This document shows, one piece after another, positions 38,642 to 48,453 of a stretch of 64,000 bases of DNA. Source of the stretch: Kluyvera georgiana ATCC 51603 (GTDB lineage: Bacteria > Pseudomonadota > Gammaproteobacteria > Enterobacterales > Enterobacteriaceae); NCBI RefSeq assembly GCF_001654985.1, contig NZ_LXEU01000030.1, forward strand, positions 62,001 to 126,000. The letters run 5' to 3'. A model generated the notes under the pieces. That model was given only the letters and a program-made list of their open reading frames with translations. It was not told where the DNA came from and searched no databases. The first letter of the stretch is position 1. Each line of letters begins with the position of its first letter. The position numbers and the translations under genes are program-made.

Positions 38642-38906
38642 AACTGTCCTTACGCAATTGTGACTATTCGCAAAGAATGTAAATGAAAAGAGATAATATA
38701 AGAACGTTTTATTGATAAATTGTTTACATATTATCACCGTTCGGATATAGATTTTTGATACAGACCGATGACGCATACGTAGATTTACGCGGTCTGATGA
38801 CACAACACAACATCGTTCGCCGCAATGCCGCACGCTTCACCTTGAGGTGACGCGATAAAAAAGAGCCTTCGGCGTGCAACGCACACTTTGGATAGGGTAA
38901 ACGTTT

Positions 38907-39629
38907 ATGGACGGTACGACACTGATGCCGCTTATCGGGATTCCGGTGGTGGTAATTGGCTTTGCGCTGCGCTTTAACCCGCTGCTGGTGGTGGTTGTCG
39001 CCGGTCTGGCGACCGGACTGCTGGTCGGCATGGATTTCGGCATGCTGCTGGAAACCTTCGGCGAAAAGTTTGTGAATAGCCGCTCGCTGGCGACTTTCAT
39101 TCTGATTCTGCCGGTGATTGGCCTGCTGGAATACTACGGTCTGAAGGAGCGCGCGCAGGCCTGGGTGGCAAAAATTGCCAGCGCCACCTCGGCACGTATT
39201 TTGATGCTCTACTTTGTGGCGCGTGAAGGTACGGCCGCGCTGGGGCTGATGTCGCTGGGTGGTCATGCGCAAACCGTACGTCCGCTGCTGGCGCCCATGG
39301 CGGAAGGGGCGGCGTTAAATGAATACGGCGAACTGCCGCAGCACATCCGCGATAAAATCAAAGCGCACGCCGCCGCCTGCGATAACATTGCCGTTTTCTT
39401 CGGTGAAGATATTTTTATTGCCTTCGGCGCGGTGTTGCTGATTGACGCCTTCCTCAAAGAGAACGGGATTAGCGGGATTGAACCGCTGCATATTGGCCTG
39501 TGGGCTATTCCGACCGCCATATCCGCGCTGATTATCCATATGATTCGCCTGCTGCGTCTGGACGCCAGCATCCGCCGTGACGTGATGGCGTGGCGCGACG
39601 CCCAGAGCACGAAGGCGGTGACGCCATGA
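38907..39629 (+). CDS. DUF969 family inner-membrane protein
   Basis: This 240-residue protein has about six hydrophobic segments and the DUF969 features RSLATFILILPVIGLLE and GHAQTVRPLLAPMAEGAA. DUF969 proteins occur beside DUF979 proteins. In several Gram-positive genomes the pair lies next to pyrrolidone-carboxylate peptidase (pcp), as I recall. The two probably form one transporter. Its stop overlaps the start of the DUF979 gene (ATGA). The 265-bp gap upstream is AT-rich and shared with the divergent regulator. Confidence 0.85.
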   Translation: MDGTTLMPLIGIPVVVIGFALRFNPLLVVVVAGLATGLLVGMDFGMLLETFGEKFVNSRSLATFILILPVIGLLEYYGLKERAQAWVAKIASATSARILMLYFVAREGTAALGLMSLGGHAQTVRPLLAPMAEGAALNEYGELPQHIRDKIKAHAAACDNIAVFFGEDIFIAFGAVLLIDAFLKENGISGIEPLHIGLWAIPTAISALIIHMIRLLRLDASIRRDVMAWRDAQSTKAVTP

Positions 39630-40612
39630 GTACACTTATCACCATCAACCGTGTTTACTACCTGATCGGTTTTGTCGTGATGCTGCTGGTTATCATGACG
39701 CTACGCGACCGCGGCAACCCGAAACGTTTTACTACCGCGCTATTTTGGTTTCTGTTTGGCGGGATTTTTCTGTTTGGCGATCTGATGGTCCAGGAGTTAG
39801 GGAAATCGCTGGCCTATCGCATTATCGGCGGAGCGGTAATTGTCATCGCGCTGTTGGCGGGCTGCGGGTTAGTTGGCAAAGGCGAATACAAAATGTCGAG
39901 CGAAAGCGAGCGCGTTGCCTCGTCCAACAGACTGAAAAACTGGCTCTTCTTACCAGCATTGATGATTCCGGTCGTGACGGTCATCGGCACGCTGTTCCTG
40001 AAAGGTGTATCGATTGGCGGTGTCTACCTGCTTGACCAGAAACAGCTGACGCTGGCGGCACTGTGCGTGGCCTGCGTGGCGGCCATTCTGACCGGCTGGT
40101 GGTTGACGCGCGGTACGCCGCTGCATGCCATTCGTCAGTCTCGCCGTCTGGTGGACACCATCGGTTGGGCGGTAATTTTGCCGCAGATGCTGGCTATGCT
40201 GGGCGGCGTATTTGTGGTCGCGGATACCGGCGAATCGGTGCAGAAGGTGGTGAGCCTGTTTGTGAACCCGGATAACCGCTTCATGTTGGTGGTCATTTAC
40301 TGCGTCGGCATGGCGCTGTTTACCATGATCATGGGCAACGCGTTTGCCGCGTTCCCGGTACTGAGCGCCGGTATTGCGCTGCCGTTCCTGATTCATCTTC
40401 ACCACGGTAACCCGGCGCCGCTGCTGGCGATTGGGATGTATGCCGGTTACTGCGGCACGCTGATGACGCCGATGGCCGCCAACTTCAATATCGTGCCCGC
40501 GGCGCTGCTTGAGCTGAAAGATAAGTATCAGGTGATTAAGGTTCAGATCCCCACGGCGCTGCCGCTGCTGGTGGTGAACGTCTTTTTAATGTACTTCCTC
40601 GTGTTTCGCTAA
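39626..40612 (+). CDS. DUF979 family inner-membrane protein
   Basis: This 328-residue protein has about nine to ten predicted membrane helices. It has DUF979 features such as GGAVIVIALLAGCGLVGKG and YAGYCGTLMTPMAANFNI. Coupled to DUF969 by an ATGA overlap. Placement next to pxpBCA suggests the two proteins import 5-oxoproline (pyroglutamate) or a related compound; this is inferred from context only. Confidence 0.85.
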   Translation: MSTLITINRVYYLIGFVVMLLVIMTLRDRGNPKRFTTALFWFLFGGIFLFGDLMVQELGKSLAYRIIGGAVIVIALLAGCGLVGKGEYKMSSESERVASSNRLKNWLFLPALMIPVVTVIGTLFLKGVSIGGVYLLDQKQLTLAALCVACVAAILTGWWLTRGTPLHAIRQSRRLVDTIGWAVILPQMLAMLGGVFVVADTGESVQKVVSLFVNPDNRFMLVVIYCVGMALFTMIMGNAFAAFPVLSAGIALPFLIHLHHGNPAPLLAIGMYAGYCGTLMTPMAANFNIVPAALLELKDKYQVIKVQIPTALPLLVVNVFLMYFLVFR

Positions 40613-40638
40613 GCGCGGTGACTTTTTCAGGAGCTGTT

Positions 40639-41634
40639 ATGGAATTAACGCAACATCAGGCTGACGCTTTCGCCCGTATGCCTTTGACCTATTTGCGCCA
40701 GGAATATCCAAACCACATCATGCATCTGCTGAATGATGATGGCGACGTTCTGTCGCCCCGCACGCTGCACCCGGTATTTTATGGCTGCTTCGACTGGCAC
40801 TCGGCGGTGCACGGTTACTGGCTGCTGCTGCGCTGTGTGCGCCTTTATCCGCAACTACCGTGCCGCGATGAAATCATCGCGTTGTTTGACGAGCACCTCA
40901 CCGAGGAAAACGTCGCGCAGGAGCTGGCCTATTTTACCGCGCCGTTCCGTGCCTCGTTTGAGCGTCCTTACGGCTACGGCTGGCTGCTGGCATTGGCACA
41001 GGAGCTAAAACAGGCTTCTCTGCCACAGGCGGCGCGTTGGTTTGCGACACTTGAGCCGCTGACGCAGGATATTCGCAGCCGTCTTATCGACTATCTCAGC
41101 AAGCTGACCTACCCGATTCGCGTCGGGACGCACTACAACACCGCTTTCGCGCTGGCGCTGGGGCTCGACTACGCTCGAGCGCTGGCCGATAAACCGCTGG
41201 AGACGGCCATTCTCAATGCGGCTAACCGTTTTTACGTCGCCGATACGCACTACCCGGCGCACTATGAACCGGGCGGCGACGAATATATTTCGGGCGCGCT
41301 AACGGAAGCGCTGCTGATGAGCAAAGTGGCGGGGAATTTCCCGGCGTGGTTCGATGCCTTCCTGCCGGAAGTGGCATCGGTATCGGCGCTGATGAACCCG
41401 GCAGAAGTGAGCGACCGTACCGACCCGAAAATTGCGCATCTGGACGGCCTGAATCTCAGCCGCGCCTGGTGTATGAAGCATATTGCGCGCGCCTTGCCGG
41501 AGGATCATCCTGCGCAAAAAGCGCTGGGCGATGCCGTGGCGCGCCATCTCTCCGCCAGCGTTGAGCATGTGGTTGGTAGCCACTACAGCGGCGGCCACTG
41601 GCTGGCAAGTTTCGCATTGTTGGCCCTGGAGTAA
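40639..41634 (+). CDS. DUF2891 family protein
   Basis: This 331-residue soluble protein matches the DUF2891 family. Conserved stretches include FYGCFDWHSAVHGYWLLLR, RPYGYGWLLALAQEL, GTHYNTAFALALGLDYAR and HYEPGGDEYISGALTEALLM. The His, Trp and Glu pattern suggests an alpha/alpha-barrel enzyme. No biochemical function is known to me. The start at 40639 has AGGAG. It follows DUF979 after 26 bp in the same transcript and ends at a terminator. Confidence 0.85.
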   Translation: MELTQHQADAFARMPLTYLRQEYPNHIMHLLNDDGDVLSPRTLHPVFYGCFDWHSAVHGYWLLLRCVRLYPQLPCRDEIIALFDEHLTEENVAQELAYFTAPFRASFERPYGYGWLLALAQELKQASLPQAARWFATLEPLTQDIRSRLIDYLSKLTYPIRVGTHYNTAFALALGLDYARALADKPLETAILNAANRFYVADTHYPAHYEPGGDEYISGALTEALLMSKVAGNFPAWFDAFLPEVASVSALMNPAEVSDRTDPKIAHLDGLNLSRAWCMKHIARALPEDHPAQKALGDAVARHLSASVEHVVGSHYSGGHWLASFALLALE

Positions 41635-41641
41635 GCTTCTT

Positions 41642-41674
41642 AAGGTACTCCGGTGTCGCCGGGGTACCTTTTCC
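41642..41674 (+). terminator. terminator of the DUF969-DUF979-DUF2891 operon
   Basis: Twelve-bp stem AAGGTACTCCGG / CCGGGGTACCTT around a 5-nt loop, followed by TTCCC. Confidence 0.75.
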
Positions 41675-41802
41675 CATCAAGGGAAATGGCAAAATGTTAT
41701 TGGGCTAATGGCGATTTCTGCTCCTCTCGACCATCCTTTCTTTATTCGCGTACTTGCGCGATTCCATATCCGCCGCCAGAAATACATCTCTTTGCCCAGG
41801 AC

Positions 41803-42262
41803 ATGATAATGCGTAACGCGCTTCTTCCTGTCATTGCCGCCGTGTGCCTGTTTCTGGTCGGTGTTGTTATTTTGAATACCCAGCTGTGGTACTCCTCTCG
41901 CGCGGAAAGTCTGGGCGGTGCCCGATATGCCGCCAATAATATTAACCTTATTCTCGATGAAGCTTTCCGGGCAACCCGCGTTGCCATCAATATTGCGGCC
42001 AAGGGATGTAATATTGATGGGCAATACCAGCTCGGCACGGAAGCGGCCTTGCAGCCACATTTGCGCACGATCGCTATTGTTAAGAATGGTGCTCTCGCTG
42101 AGCATCGTGCCTGAAGGTGTCGAAACCAAAGAACAACTCGACTATCTCAACAAAAACGACATTACGTTCCAGCAGGGTTACTATTTTTATAAGCCGGTGA
42201 AATTCACTGAATTGATCAAAATTCTGCTGTCTAAACCGAAAGTGAAGGTGATTGTTGAGTAA
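41803..42262 (+). pseudogene. remnant of a CSS-motif / EAL cyclic-di-GMP phosphodiesterase gene
   Basis: The 5' part (41803-42114) encodes about 103 residues: a membrane helix and the start of a CSS-type periplasmic sensor domain, then a stop. From about 42094 a different frame gives PEGVETKEQLDYL and FQQGYYFYKP, the very end of an EAL domain, and stops at 42262. Intact relatives have about 500 residues. Roughly 350 residues are missing and the frame is shifted at the junction, so this is an internal deletion. It cannot make an active phosphodiesterase. Confidence 0.82.
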
Positions 42263-42352
42263 TTCGCCGTGCGTATGAAAACGCACGTTGACCTGATAGC
42301 GCGTAACGTAGGATAGTCACCGTTTTGCCCGTCTTTATTCCAGGAGCTGTCT

Positions 42353-42598
42353 ATGACGCACGAAATCCCGCTGAAATTTTATGACATCGTCGACGAATAC
42401 TCGACCGAAGCCGCGCAGGCAGTGAACGACGCCGAGCGTGACGCGCTGGCACACTATTTCCAACTGCTGATTACCCGCTTGATGAACAACGAAGAGATCA
42501 GCGAAGAAGCGCAACAAGAGATGGCCGCCGAGGCGGGCATTAAAGAACAGCGCATTGATGATATTGCGGAATTCCTCAATCAATGGGGTAATGAATAG
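42353..42598 (+). CDS. ymjA: YmjA family protein (DUF2543)
   Basis: This 81-residue acidic protein resembles E. coli YmjA over its whole length ([20 protein letters not shown] and the C-terminal [11 protein letters not shown] are almost identical). YmjA has no known function; in K-12 it lies near the puu genes. A ribosome site AGGAG precedes the ATG. It stands alone between the EAL remnant and a lyase gene. Confidence 0.85.
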   Translation: MTHEIPLKFYDIVDEYSTEAAQAVNDAERDALAHYFQLLITRLMNNEEISEEAQQEMAAEAGIKEQRIDDIAEFLNQWGNE

Positions 42599-42643
42599 CA
42601 CGATTTCTCGTCGGCACGGCCGCTGAAAGGTACGAGGTAAATT

Positions 42644-43825
42644 ATGGGTCATCATTCTCCATCCGATTTTAATATCAGCACGCAAATTACCCAGCTAGGC
42701 CGGGATACTTCCCGTCAGGCTGGGTTTGTTAATGCGCCGATTTATCGCGGATCTACGGTGGTCTTTCCGACGGTTGACGATCTTGAACATAACCGCGCCG
42801 AATTTAACTACGGCACGATGGGGACGCCGACCATCGCCAGCCTCGAGAACGCCTGGAGCGTGCTGGCTGGTGCCGCCGGGACCGTACTGTCACCATCCGG
42901 GCTGGGGGCTATTTCACTGGCTCTGCTGACAACGCTGAAAGCGGGCGATCACCTACTGATGCCCGATAGCGTTTATCGACCGACCCGCAATTTCTGCGCC
43001 GGTATGCTGGCCAAAATGGGCATTGAGACCACCTATTACGACCCGCTGATTGGCGCGGAAATAGCCTCACTTTTTCGCGCGAACACCACCACGTTGTTCC
43101 TGGAATCGCCCGGCTCGCAGAGCTTTGAGATTCAGGATGTTCCGGCGATGACCCAGGCGGCGAAAAAACAGGGGATCGCCACCATTATCGACAATACCTG
43201 GGCGACGCCGATTTTCTTTCGTGCCCATGAACACGGTTGCGATCTCTCGCTTGAGGCGGGGACTAAATATCTCGGCGGCCATTCTGACCTGCTGATGGGG
43301 CTGGTGTCAGCCAATGACGCCTGGTGGCCGCGGCTGCGTAAAACCTACGATCTGATGGCCATGCTGCCCGGCGCGGAAGACTGCTTCCTGGCCCTGCGCG
43401 GGCTGCGCACGATGCATCTGCGCCTGAAAGAGGCTGAACAGCGCGGTCTGGAGATGGCGCATTGGCTACAGGCGCGTCCGGAAGTGCTGAGGGTTCTGCA
43501 CCCGGCGCTGCCGGAGTGCCCGGGGCATGAGATCTGGAAGCGTGATTTCACCGGCTCATCCGGGCTGTTTTCGCTGGTGCTGAAGCCCGAATTCACCAAA
43601 GCGGGGGTGGCGAATATGTTGGATCATATGCGTATTTTCGCCATGGGCTATTCGTGGGGCGGGTTTGAAAGCCTGATTATCCCGTTCAACTGCGCCGATT
43701 ACCGCACCGCGACCACCTGGCAGCCCGGCGGTCTGACGCTGCGCATTCAGATGGGGCTGGAAGATATGGACGATTTGAAAACCGATCTGGCGGCTGGCTT
43801 CGACCGTTTGCGCGCGGTTCGCTAA
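42644..43825 (+). CDS. MetC-like PLP-dependent transsulfuration enzyme (cystathionine beta-lyase family)
   Basis: This 393-residue fold-type I enzyme has the PLP lysine in EAGTKYLGGHSD (K208), DNTWATP ahead of it, and the substrate Arg region GGLTLRIQMGLE near the C-terminus. The pattern is that of cystathionine beta-lyase and related L-cysteine desulfhydrases. It is probably a second copy besides metC elsewhere, so its substrate may differ from cystathionine. It is 45 bp after ymjA with AGGTA near the start. Confidence 0.82.
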   Translation: MGHHSPSDFNISTQITQLGRDTSRQAGFVNAPIYRGSTVVFPTVDDLEHNRAEFNYGTMGTPTIASLENAWSVLAGAAGTVLSPSGLGAISLALLTTLKAGDHLLMPDSVYRPTRNFCAGMLAKMGIETTYYDPLIGAEIASLFRANTTTLFLESPGSQSFEIQDVPAMTQAAKKQGIATIIDNTWATPIFFRAHEHGCDLSLEAGTKYLGGHSDLLMGLVSANDAWWPRLRKTYDLMAMLPGAEDCFLALRGLRTMHLRLKEAEQRGLEMAHWLQARPEVLRVLHPALPECPGHEIWKRDFTGSSGLFSLVLKPEFTKAGVANMLDHMRIFAMGYSWGGFESLIIPFNCADYRTATTWQPGGLTLRIQMGLEDMDDLKTDLAAGFDRLRAVR

Positions 43826-43912
43826 ACCCAATAAGCCATCGCGGACACGTTTCTGTGGTGGCGCTTCACGCATAATGCCTGTCGTATTGTTTTTCTTCAT
43901 GAGTCGAATGCT

Positions 43913-45004
43913 ATGAATATTGGTTTTATCGGCCTCGGGTCGGTGGTTGAAACCGCCTATTTACCCGCGCTAAAGGCGCTGTCGCTGCCGGTGACCCAGA
44001 TTTGCGGCTATGACCGCAATCCGCTGCGGGTGCTGCCGGGTGTGACGGTCTATGAATCGCTTGCTGCACTGCTGGCGCAGCCCATCGACACGCTGTTTAT
44101 TACCACCGTTTCGCTGGCGCATCTGCCGGTGCTTGAACAAGCGCTGCGTTCGCCGATTCCGCGTATTGTGGTGGAGAAGCCGATCGCCGCCACGCTGGAG
44201 CAGCTTACCGCACTGCGCCAGTTGCTTTCGGTGCCGGATAACGCGCGGCGCGTGCTGGCGCTGGATCACTGGATGGCCCGTGACGGCGTGCTGTGTCTGG
44301 CACAGGGGCGAATGGATGACCGCTGGCAGCCTGAAGATGGCGCGGTAATTGACCGCCCGGTGGTCATCTCGCTGGACGATATTGTCAGCATCGACGGCTT
44401 TCTGCTGGAGCCAAGCGGCTATAACGCCGCGGGTGAACCTATCGCACTGAATTTTGCCACCGGGCAACCGGATAGCCGCCAGCTGCGCCACCCGGACGGG
44501 GTGATTGTCGATATTGGTACCCACGTACTGGCGATGATGCGTGAGACGGTGCGCTATCTCGGCGGCAGCGATGACATTGTGCTGTGCGCTGAGCGAGTCA
44601 GGGACCGATTAGGGCGGCCCATTGCGCTGGGCGATATCGAAACGGCAGAGGGTGAGGCGCATCTGGTCGGCACGCTGGGTGGGATTGCGGTCAACCTGTG
44701 GTTGAATAAATATGCCGGGCCGGGCGTTGAACGTAAGGGGATCCGCATTACCTTGCGCGACGGGCGAGTGATAAGCCAGAACCGTAGCCCCGAGGGCGAG
44801 CGCGCTGAGCTCATTTGCGGCGATTCCGTACTCGGCTGGACCCGTCGCGGCGCAATTTATGCCCACTGTCTGGGCGAGCAGATTCTGGGCGCGCAAAGTT
44901 TGTATTCCCGTGCGCCGCAGGAAGTGGCTAAGCTCACGGCACGGCGTATTGGCGAGGTCGAGGCGCTGTTGCAGATTCAGCAGCGGTTACGCGGGACGCA
45001 CTGA
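43913..45004 (+). CDS. Gfo/Idh/MocA family oxidoreductase
   Basis: This 363-residue protein has an N-terminal Rossmann domain (GFIGLGSVVETAYLPAL, residues 4-20) and the family EKP motif at 88-90 (VVEKPIAATL). The C-terminal alpha/beta domain includes DIGTHVLAMM, where the catalytic His is usual. Members are NAD(P)-dependent sugar or cyclitol dehydrogenases. The substrate cannot be read from the sequence. It is downstream of the MetC-like gene on the same strand (87-bp gap). Confidence 0.8.
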   Translation: MNIGFIGLGSVVETAYLPALKALSLPVTQICGYDRNPLRVLPGVTVYESLAALLAQPIDTLFITTVSLAHLPVLEQALRSPIPRIVVEKPIAATLEQLTALRQLLSVPDNARRVLALDHWMARDGVLCLAQGRMDDRWQPEDGAVIDRPVVISLDDIVSIDGFLLEPSGYNAAGEPIALNFATGQPDSRQLRHPDGVIVDIGTHVLAMMRETVRYLGGSDDIVLCAERVRDRLGRPIALGDIETAEGEAHLVGTLGGIAVNLWLNKYAGPGVERKGIRITLRDGRVISQNRSPEGERAELICGDSVLGWTRRGAIYAHCLGEQILGAQSLYSRAPQEVAKLTARRIGEVEALLQIQQRLRGTH

Positions 45005-45047
45005 GACGTGATAAAATGGCGGCACAATACGATGTTAAGGAGTCGCC

Positions 45048-45281
45048 ATGGAATTCATCTGCCCAACCTGTCAGGCCTCGCTGGAGGTGCAGGGCCAACA
45101 GGCGCACTGCGCGCACTGTGATAAAACCTTTACCCTCGAGCCACGCTGCCCCGAGTGCCATAAGCCGCTGGAAGTGTTAAAGGCCTGCGGCGCGGTGGAT
45201 TTTTTCTGCCAGAACGGCCATGGGATGATCTCGAAAAAGCGGGTTGAGTGGGCCTCTGTTAGCGAATCTGCGGGCCAGTAG
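45048..45281 (+). CDS. yfgJ: zinc-ribbon protein YfgJ
   Basis: This 77-residue protein has two zinc ribbons: C5/C8 with C21/C24 (CPTC...CAHC) and C34/C37 with C47/C54 (CPEC...CGAVDFFC). It matches E. coli YfgJ, a DUF1407 protein of unknown function. AAGGAG lies before the ATG. It marks the return to K-12 gene order; xseA follows convergently. Confidence 0.92.
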   Translation: MEFICPTCQASLEVQGQQAHCAHCDKTFTLEPRCPECHKPLEVLKACGAVDFFCQNGHGMISKKRVEWASVSESAGQ

Positions 45282-45288
45282 CGCTGTT

Positions 45289-45364
45289 GCCGGGTGGCGA
45301 TGCCTTGCCCGGCCTACACCTTTGCCACTCTTATATCCGCTGGATAAGCGAAGCGTCAGGCGCG
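45289..45364. repeat. BIME between yfgJ and xseA
   Basis: A REP unit (GCCGGGTGGCGATGCCTTGC, 45289-45317) is followed by a diverged inverted unit containing GGATAAGCGAAGCGTCAGG (45341-45364). It sits between the convergent gene ends, a favoured place for REP elements. Confidence 0.75.
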
Positions 45365-45377
45365 TCTTTAATGTCGA

Positions 45378-46787
<1,410 letters not shown>

Positions 46788-46844
46788 TTATTCAGTCGAT
46801 AGTAACCTGCTAACGAGCGAGTGCAAGCATTTTATGCAAAAAAG

Positions 46845-46875
46845 TGTGGATGCAATCGCTTACGCTCTGTATAAT
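46845..46875 (+). promoter_or_regulatory. guaBA promoter with PurR box
   Basis: A perfect -10 TATAAT lies at 46870-46875. Just upstream, ATGCAATCGCTTACGC (46850-46865) fits the PurR operator consensus ACGCAAACGTTTTCGT at most conserved positions. It falls between the -10 and the weak -35, as in E. coli, where PurR represses guaBA. Confidence 0.75.
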
Positions 46876-46917
46876 GCCGCGGCAATATTTAATAACCTCC
46901 CAGGTGAGATATTGCCC

Positions 46918-48384
46918 ATGCTACGTATCGCAAAAGAAGCCCTGACGTTTGACGACGTCCTCCTCGTTCCCGCTCATTCTACCGTTCTGCCGAACACGGC
47001 TGACCTTAGCACTCAGCTGACCAAAACCATTCGTCTGAACATTCCTATGCTCTCTGCGGCAATGGACACCGTGACTGAAGCGCGCCTGGCGATTGCCCTG
47101 GCACAGGAAGGCGGCATTGGTTTTATCCACAAAAACATGTCTATCGAGCGCCAGGCGGAAGAAGTTCGTCGGGTGAAGAAACACGAATCCGGCGTGGTCA
47201 CCGACCCGCAGACCGTGCTGCCAACCACCACGCTGGCGGAAGTGAAAGAGCTGACCGAGCGCAACGGCTTCGCGGGCTATCCGGTTGTGACCGAAGACAA
47301 TGAACTGGTAGGTATCATCACCGGTCGTGACGTGCGTTTCGTCACCGACCTGAGCCAGCCGGTGAGCGTCTACATGACCCCGAAAGATCGTCTGGTGACC
47401 GTTCGCGAAGGCGAAGCGCGTGATGTGGTGTTCGCTAAAATGCACGAACGTCGCGTCGAAAAAGCGCTGGTGGTTGACGATAGCTTCCACCTGCTGGGCA
47501 TGATCACCGTTAAAGACTTCAAAAAAGCCGAACGTAAACCGAACGCCTGTAAAGATGAGAAAGGTCGTCTGCGCGTTGGTGCCGCAGTGGGCGCGGGCGC
47601 GGGCAACGAAGAGCGCGTTGATGCGCTGGTTGCCGCGGGCGTTGACGTACTGCTGATCGACTCCTCTCACGGCCACTCCGAAGGCGTGCTGCAGCGTATC
47701 CGTGAAACCCGAGCTAAATATCCTGACCTGCAAATCATCGGCGGTAACGTCGCGACTGGCGCTGGCGCTCGCGCACTCGCCGAAGCCGGTTGCAGCGCGG
47801 TGAAAGTCGGTATCGGCCCAGGCTCCATCTGTACAACTCGTATCGTGACCGGCGTGGGCGTTCCGCAGATCACTGCCGTTTCTGACGCGGTTGAAGCGCT
47901 GGAAGGCACCGGTATTCCGGTTATCGCCGACGGCGGTATCCGTTTCTCCGGCGACATCGCTAAAGCGATTGCCGCTGGCGCCGCTGCCGTGATGGTGGGC
48001 TCTATGCTGGCCGGTACCGAAGAATCCCCGGGCGAAATCGAACTCTACCAGGGCCGTTCTTACAAATCCTACCGCGGTATGGGCTCCCTGGGCGCGATGT
48101 CCAAAGGTTCCTCCGACCGTTACTTCCAGAGCGATAACGCCGCTGACAAACTGGTGCCGGAAGGTATCGAAGGTCGCGTAGCGTATAAAGGCCGCCTGAA
48201 AGAGATCATTCACCAGCAGATGGGCGGCCTGCGCTCCTGTATGGGGCTGACCGGTTGTGGTACCATCGACCTGCTGCGTACGAAGGCTGAATTCGTGCGT
48301 ATCAGCGGTGCGGGTATCCAGGAAAGCCACGTTCACGACGTGACCATCACCAAAGAGTCCCCGAACTATCGCATGGGCTCCTGA
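46918..48384 (+). CDS. guaB: inosine-5'-monophosphate dehydrogenase
   Basis: This 488-residue enzyme has the same length as E. coli IMPDH. The catalytic cysteine loop is [10 protein letters not shown] (C305). Two CBS domains are inserted at about residues 95-205. The flap motif [18 protein letters not shown] is present. It oxidises IMP to XMP, the first committed step of GMP synthesis. The start at 46918 ([10 protein letters not shown]) is conserved; the longer frame overlaps the promoter. Operon with guaA. Confidence 0.98.
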   Translation: MLRIAKEALTFDDVLLVPAHSTVLPNTADLSTQLTKTIRLNIPMLSAAMDTVTEARLAIALAQEGGIGFIHKNMSIERQAEEVRRVKKHESGVVTDPQTVLPTTTLAEVKELTERNGFAGYPVVTEDNELVGIITGRDVRFVTDLSQPVSVYMTPKDRLVTVREGEARDVVFAKMHERRVEKALVVDDSFHLLGMITVKDFKKAERKPNACKDEKGRLRVGAAVGAGAGNEERVDALVAAGVDVLLIDSSHGHSEGVLQRIRETRAKYPDLQIIGGNVATGAGARALAEAGCSAVKVGIGPGSICTTRIVTGVGVPQITAVSDAVEALEGTGIPVIADGGIRFSGDIAKAIAAGAAAVMVGSMLAGTEESPGEIELYQGRSYKSYRGMGSLGAMSKGSSDRYFQSDNAADKLVPEGIEGRVAYKGRLKEIIHQQMGGLRSCMGLTGCGTIDLLRTKAEFVRISGAGIQESHVHDVTITKESPNYRMGS

Positions 48385-48394
48385 TAAGTTTCCG

Positions 48395-48425
48395 CGCCCG
48401 GTTTTAAACCGGGCGTTTTGTTATT
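48395..48425 (+). terminator. hairpin between guaB and guaA
   Basis: Ten-bp stem CGCCCGGTTT / AAACCGGGCG and tail TTTTGTTATT. It looks like an intrinsic terminator, although guaA belongs to the same operon, so readthrough must be common. Confidence 0.7.
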
Positions 48426-48453
48426 GTTTCACTTGCCTCGGAATTATCGTCAA

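Noticed and set aside
41653-42114. Intact 153-codon gene starting at 41653
   Set aside because: Its first 50 codons overlap the upstream terminator and have no ribosome site. The rest is the N-terminal fragment of the broken EAL gene.
46921-48336. 471-codon antisense frame opposite guaB
   Set aside because: Same reason: the shadow of a highly expressed gene, with no recognisable motif or initiation signal.
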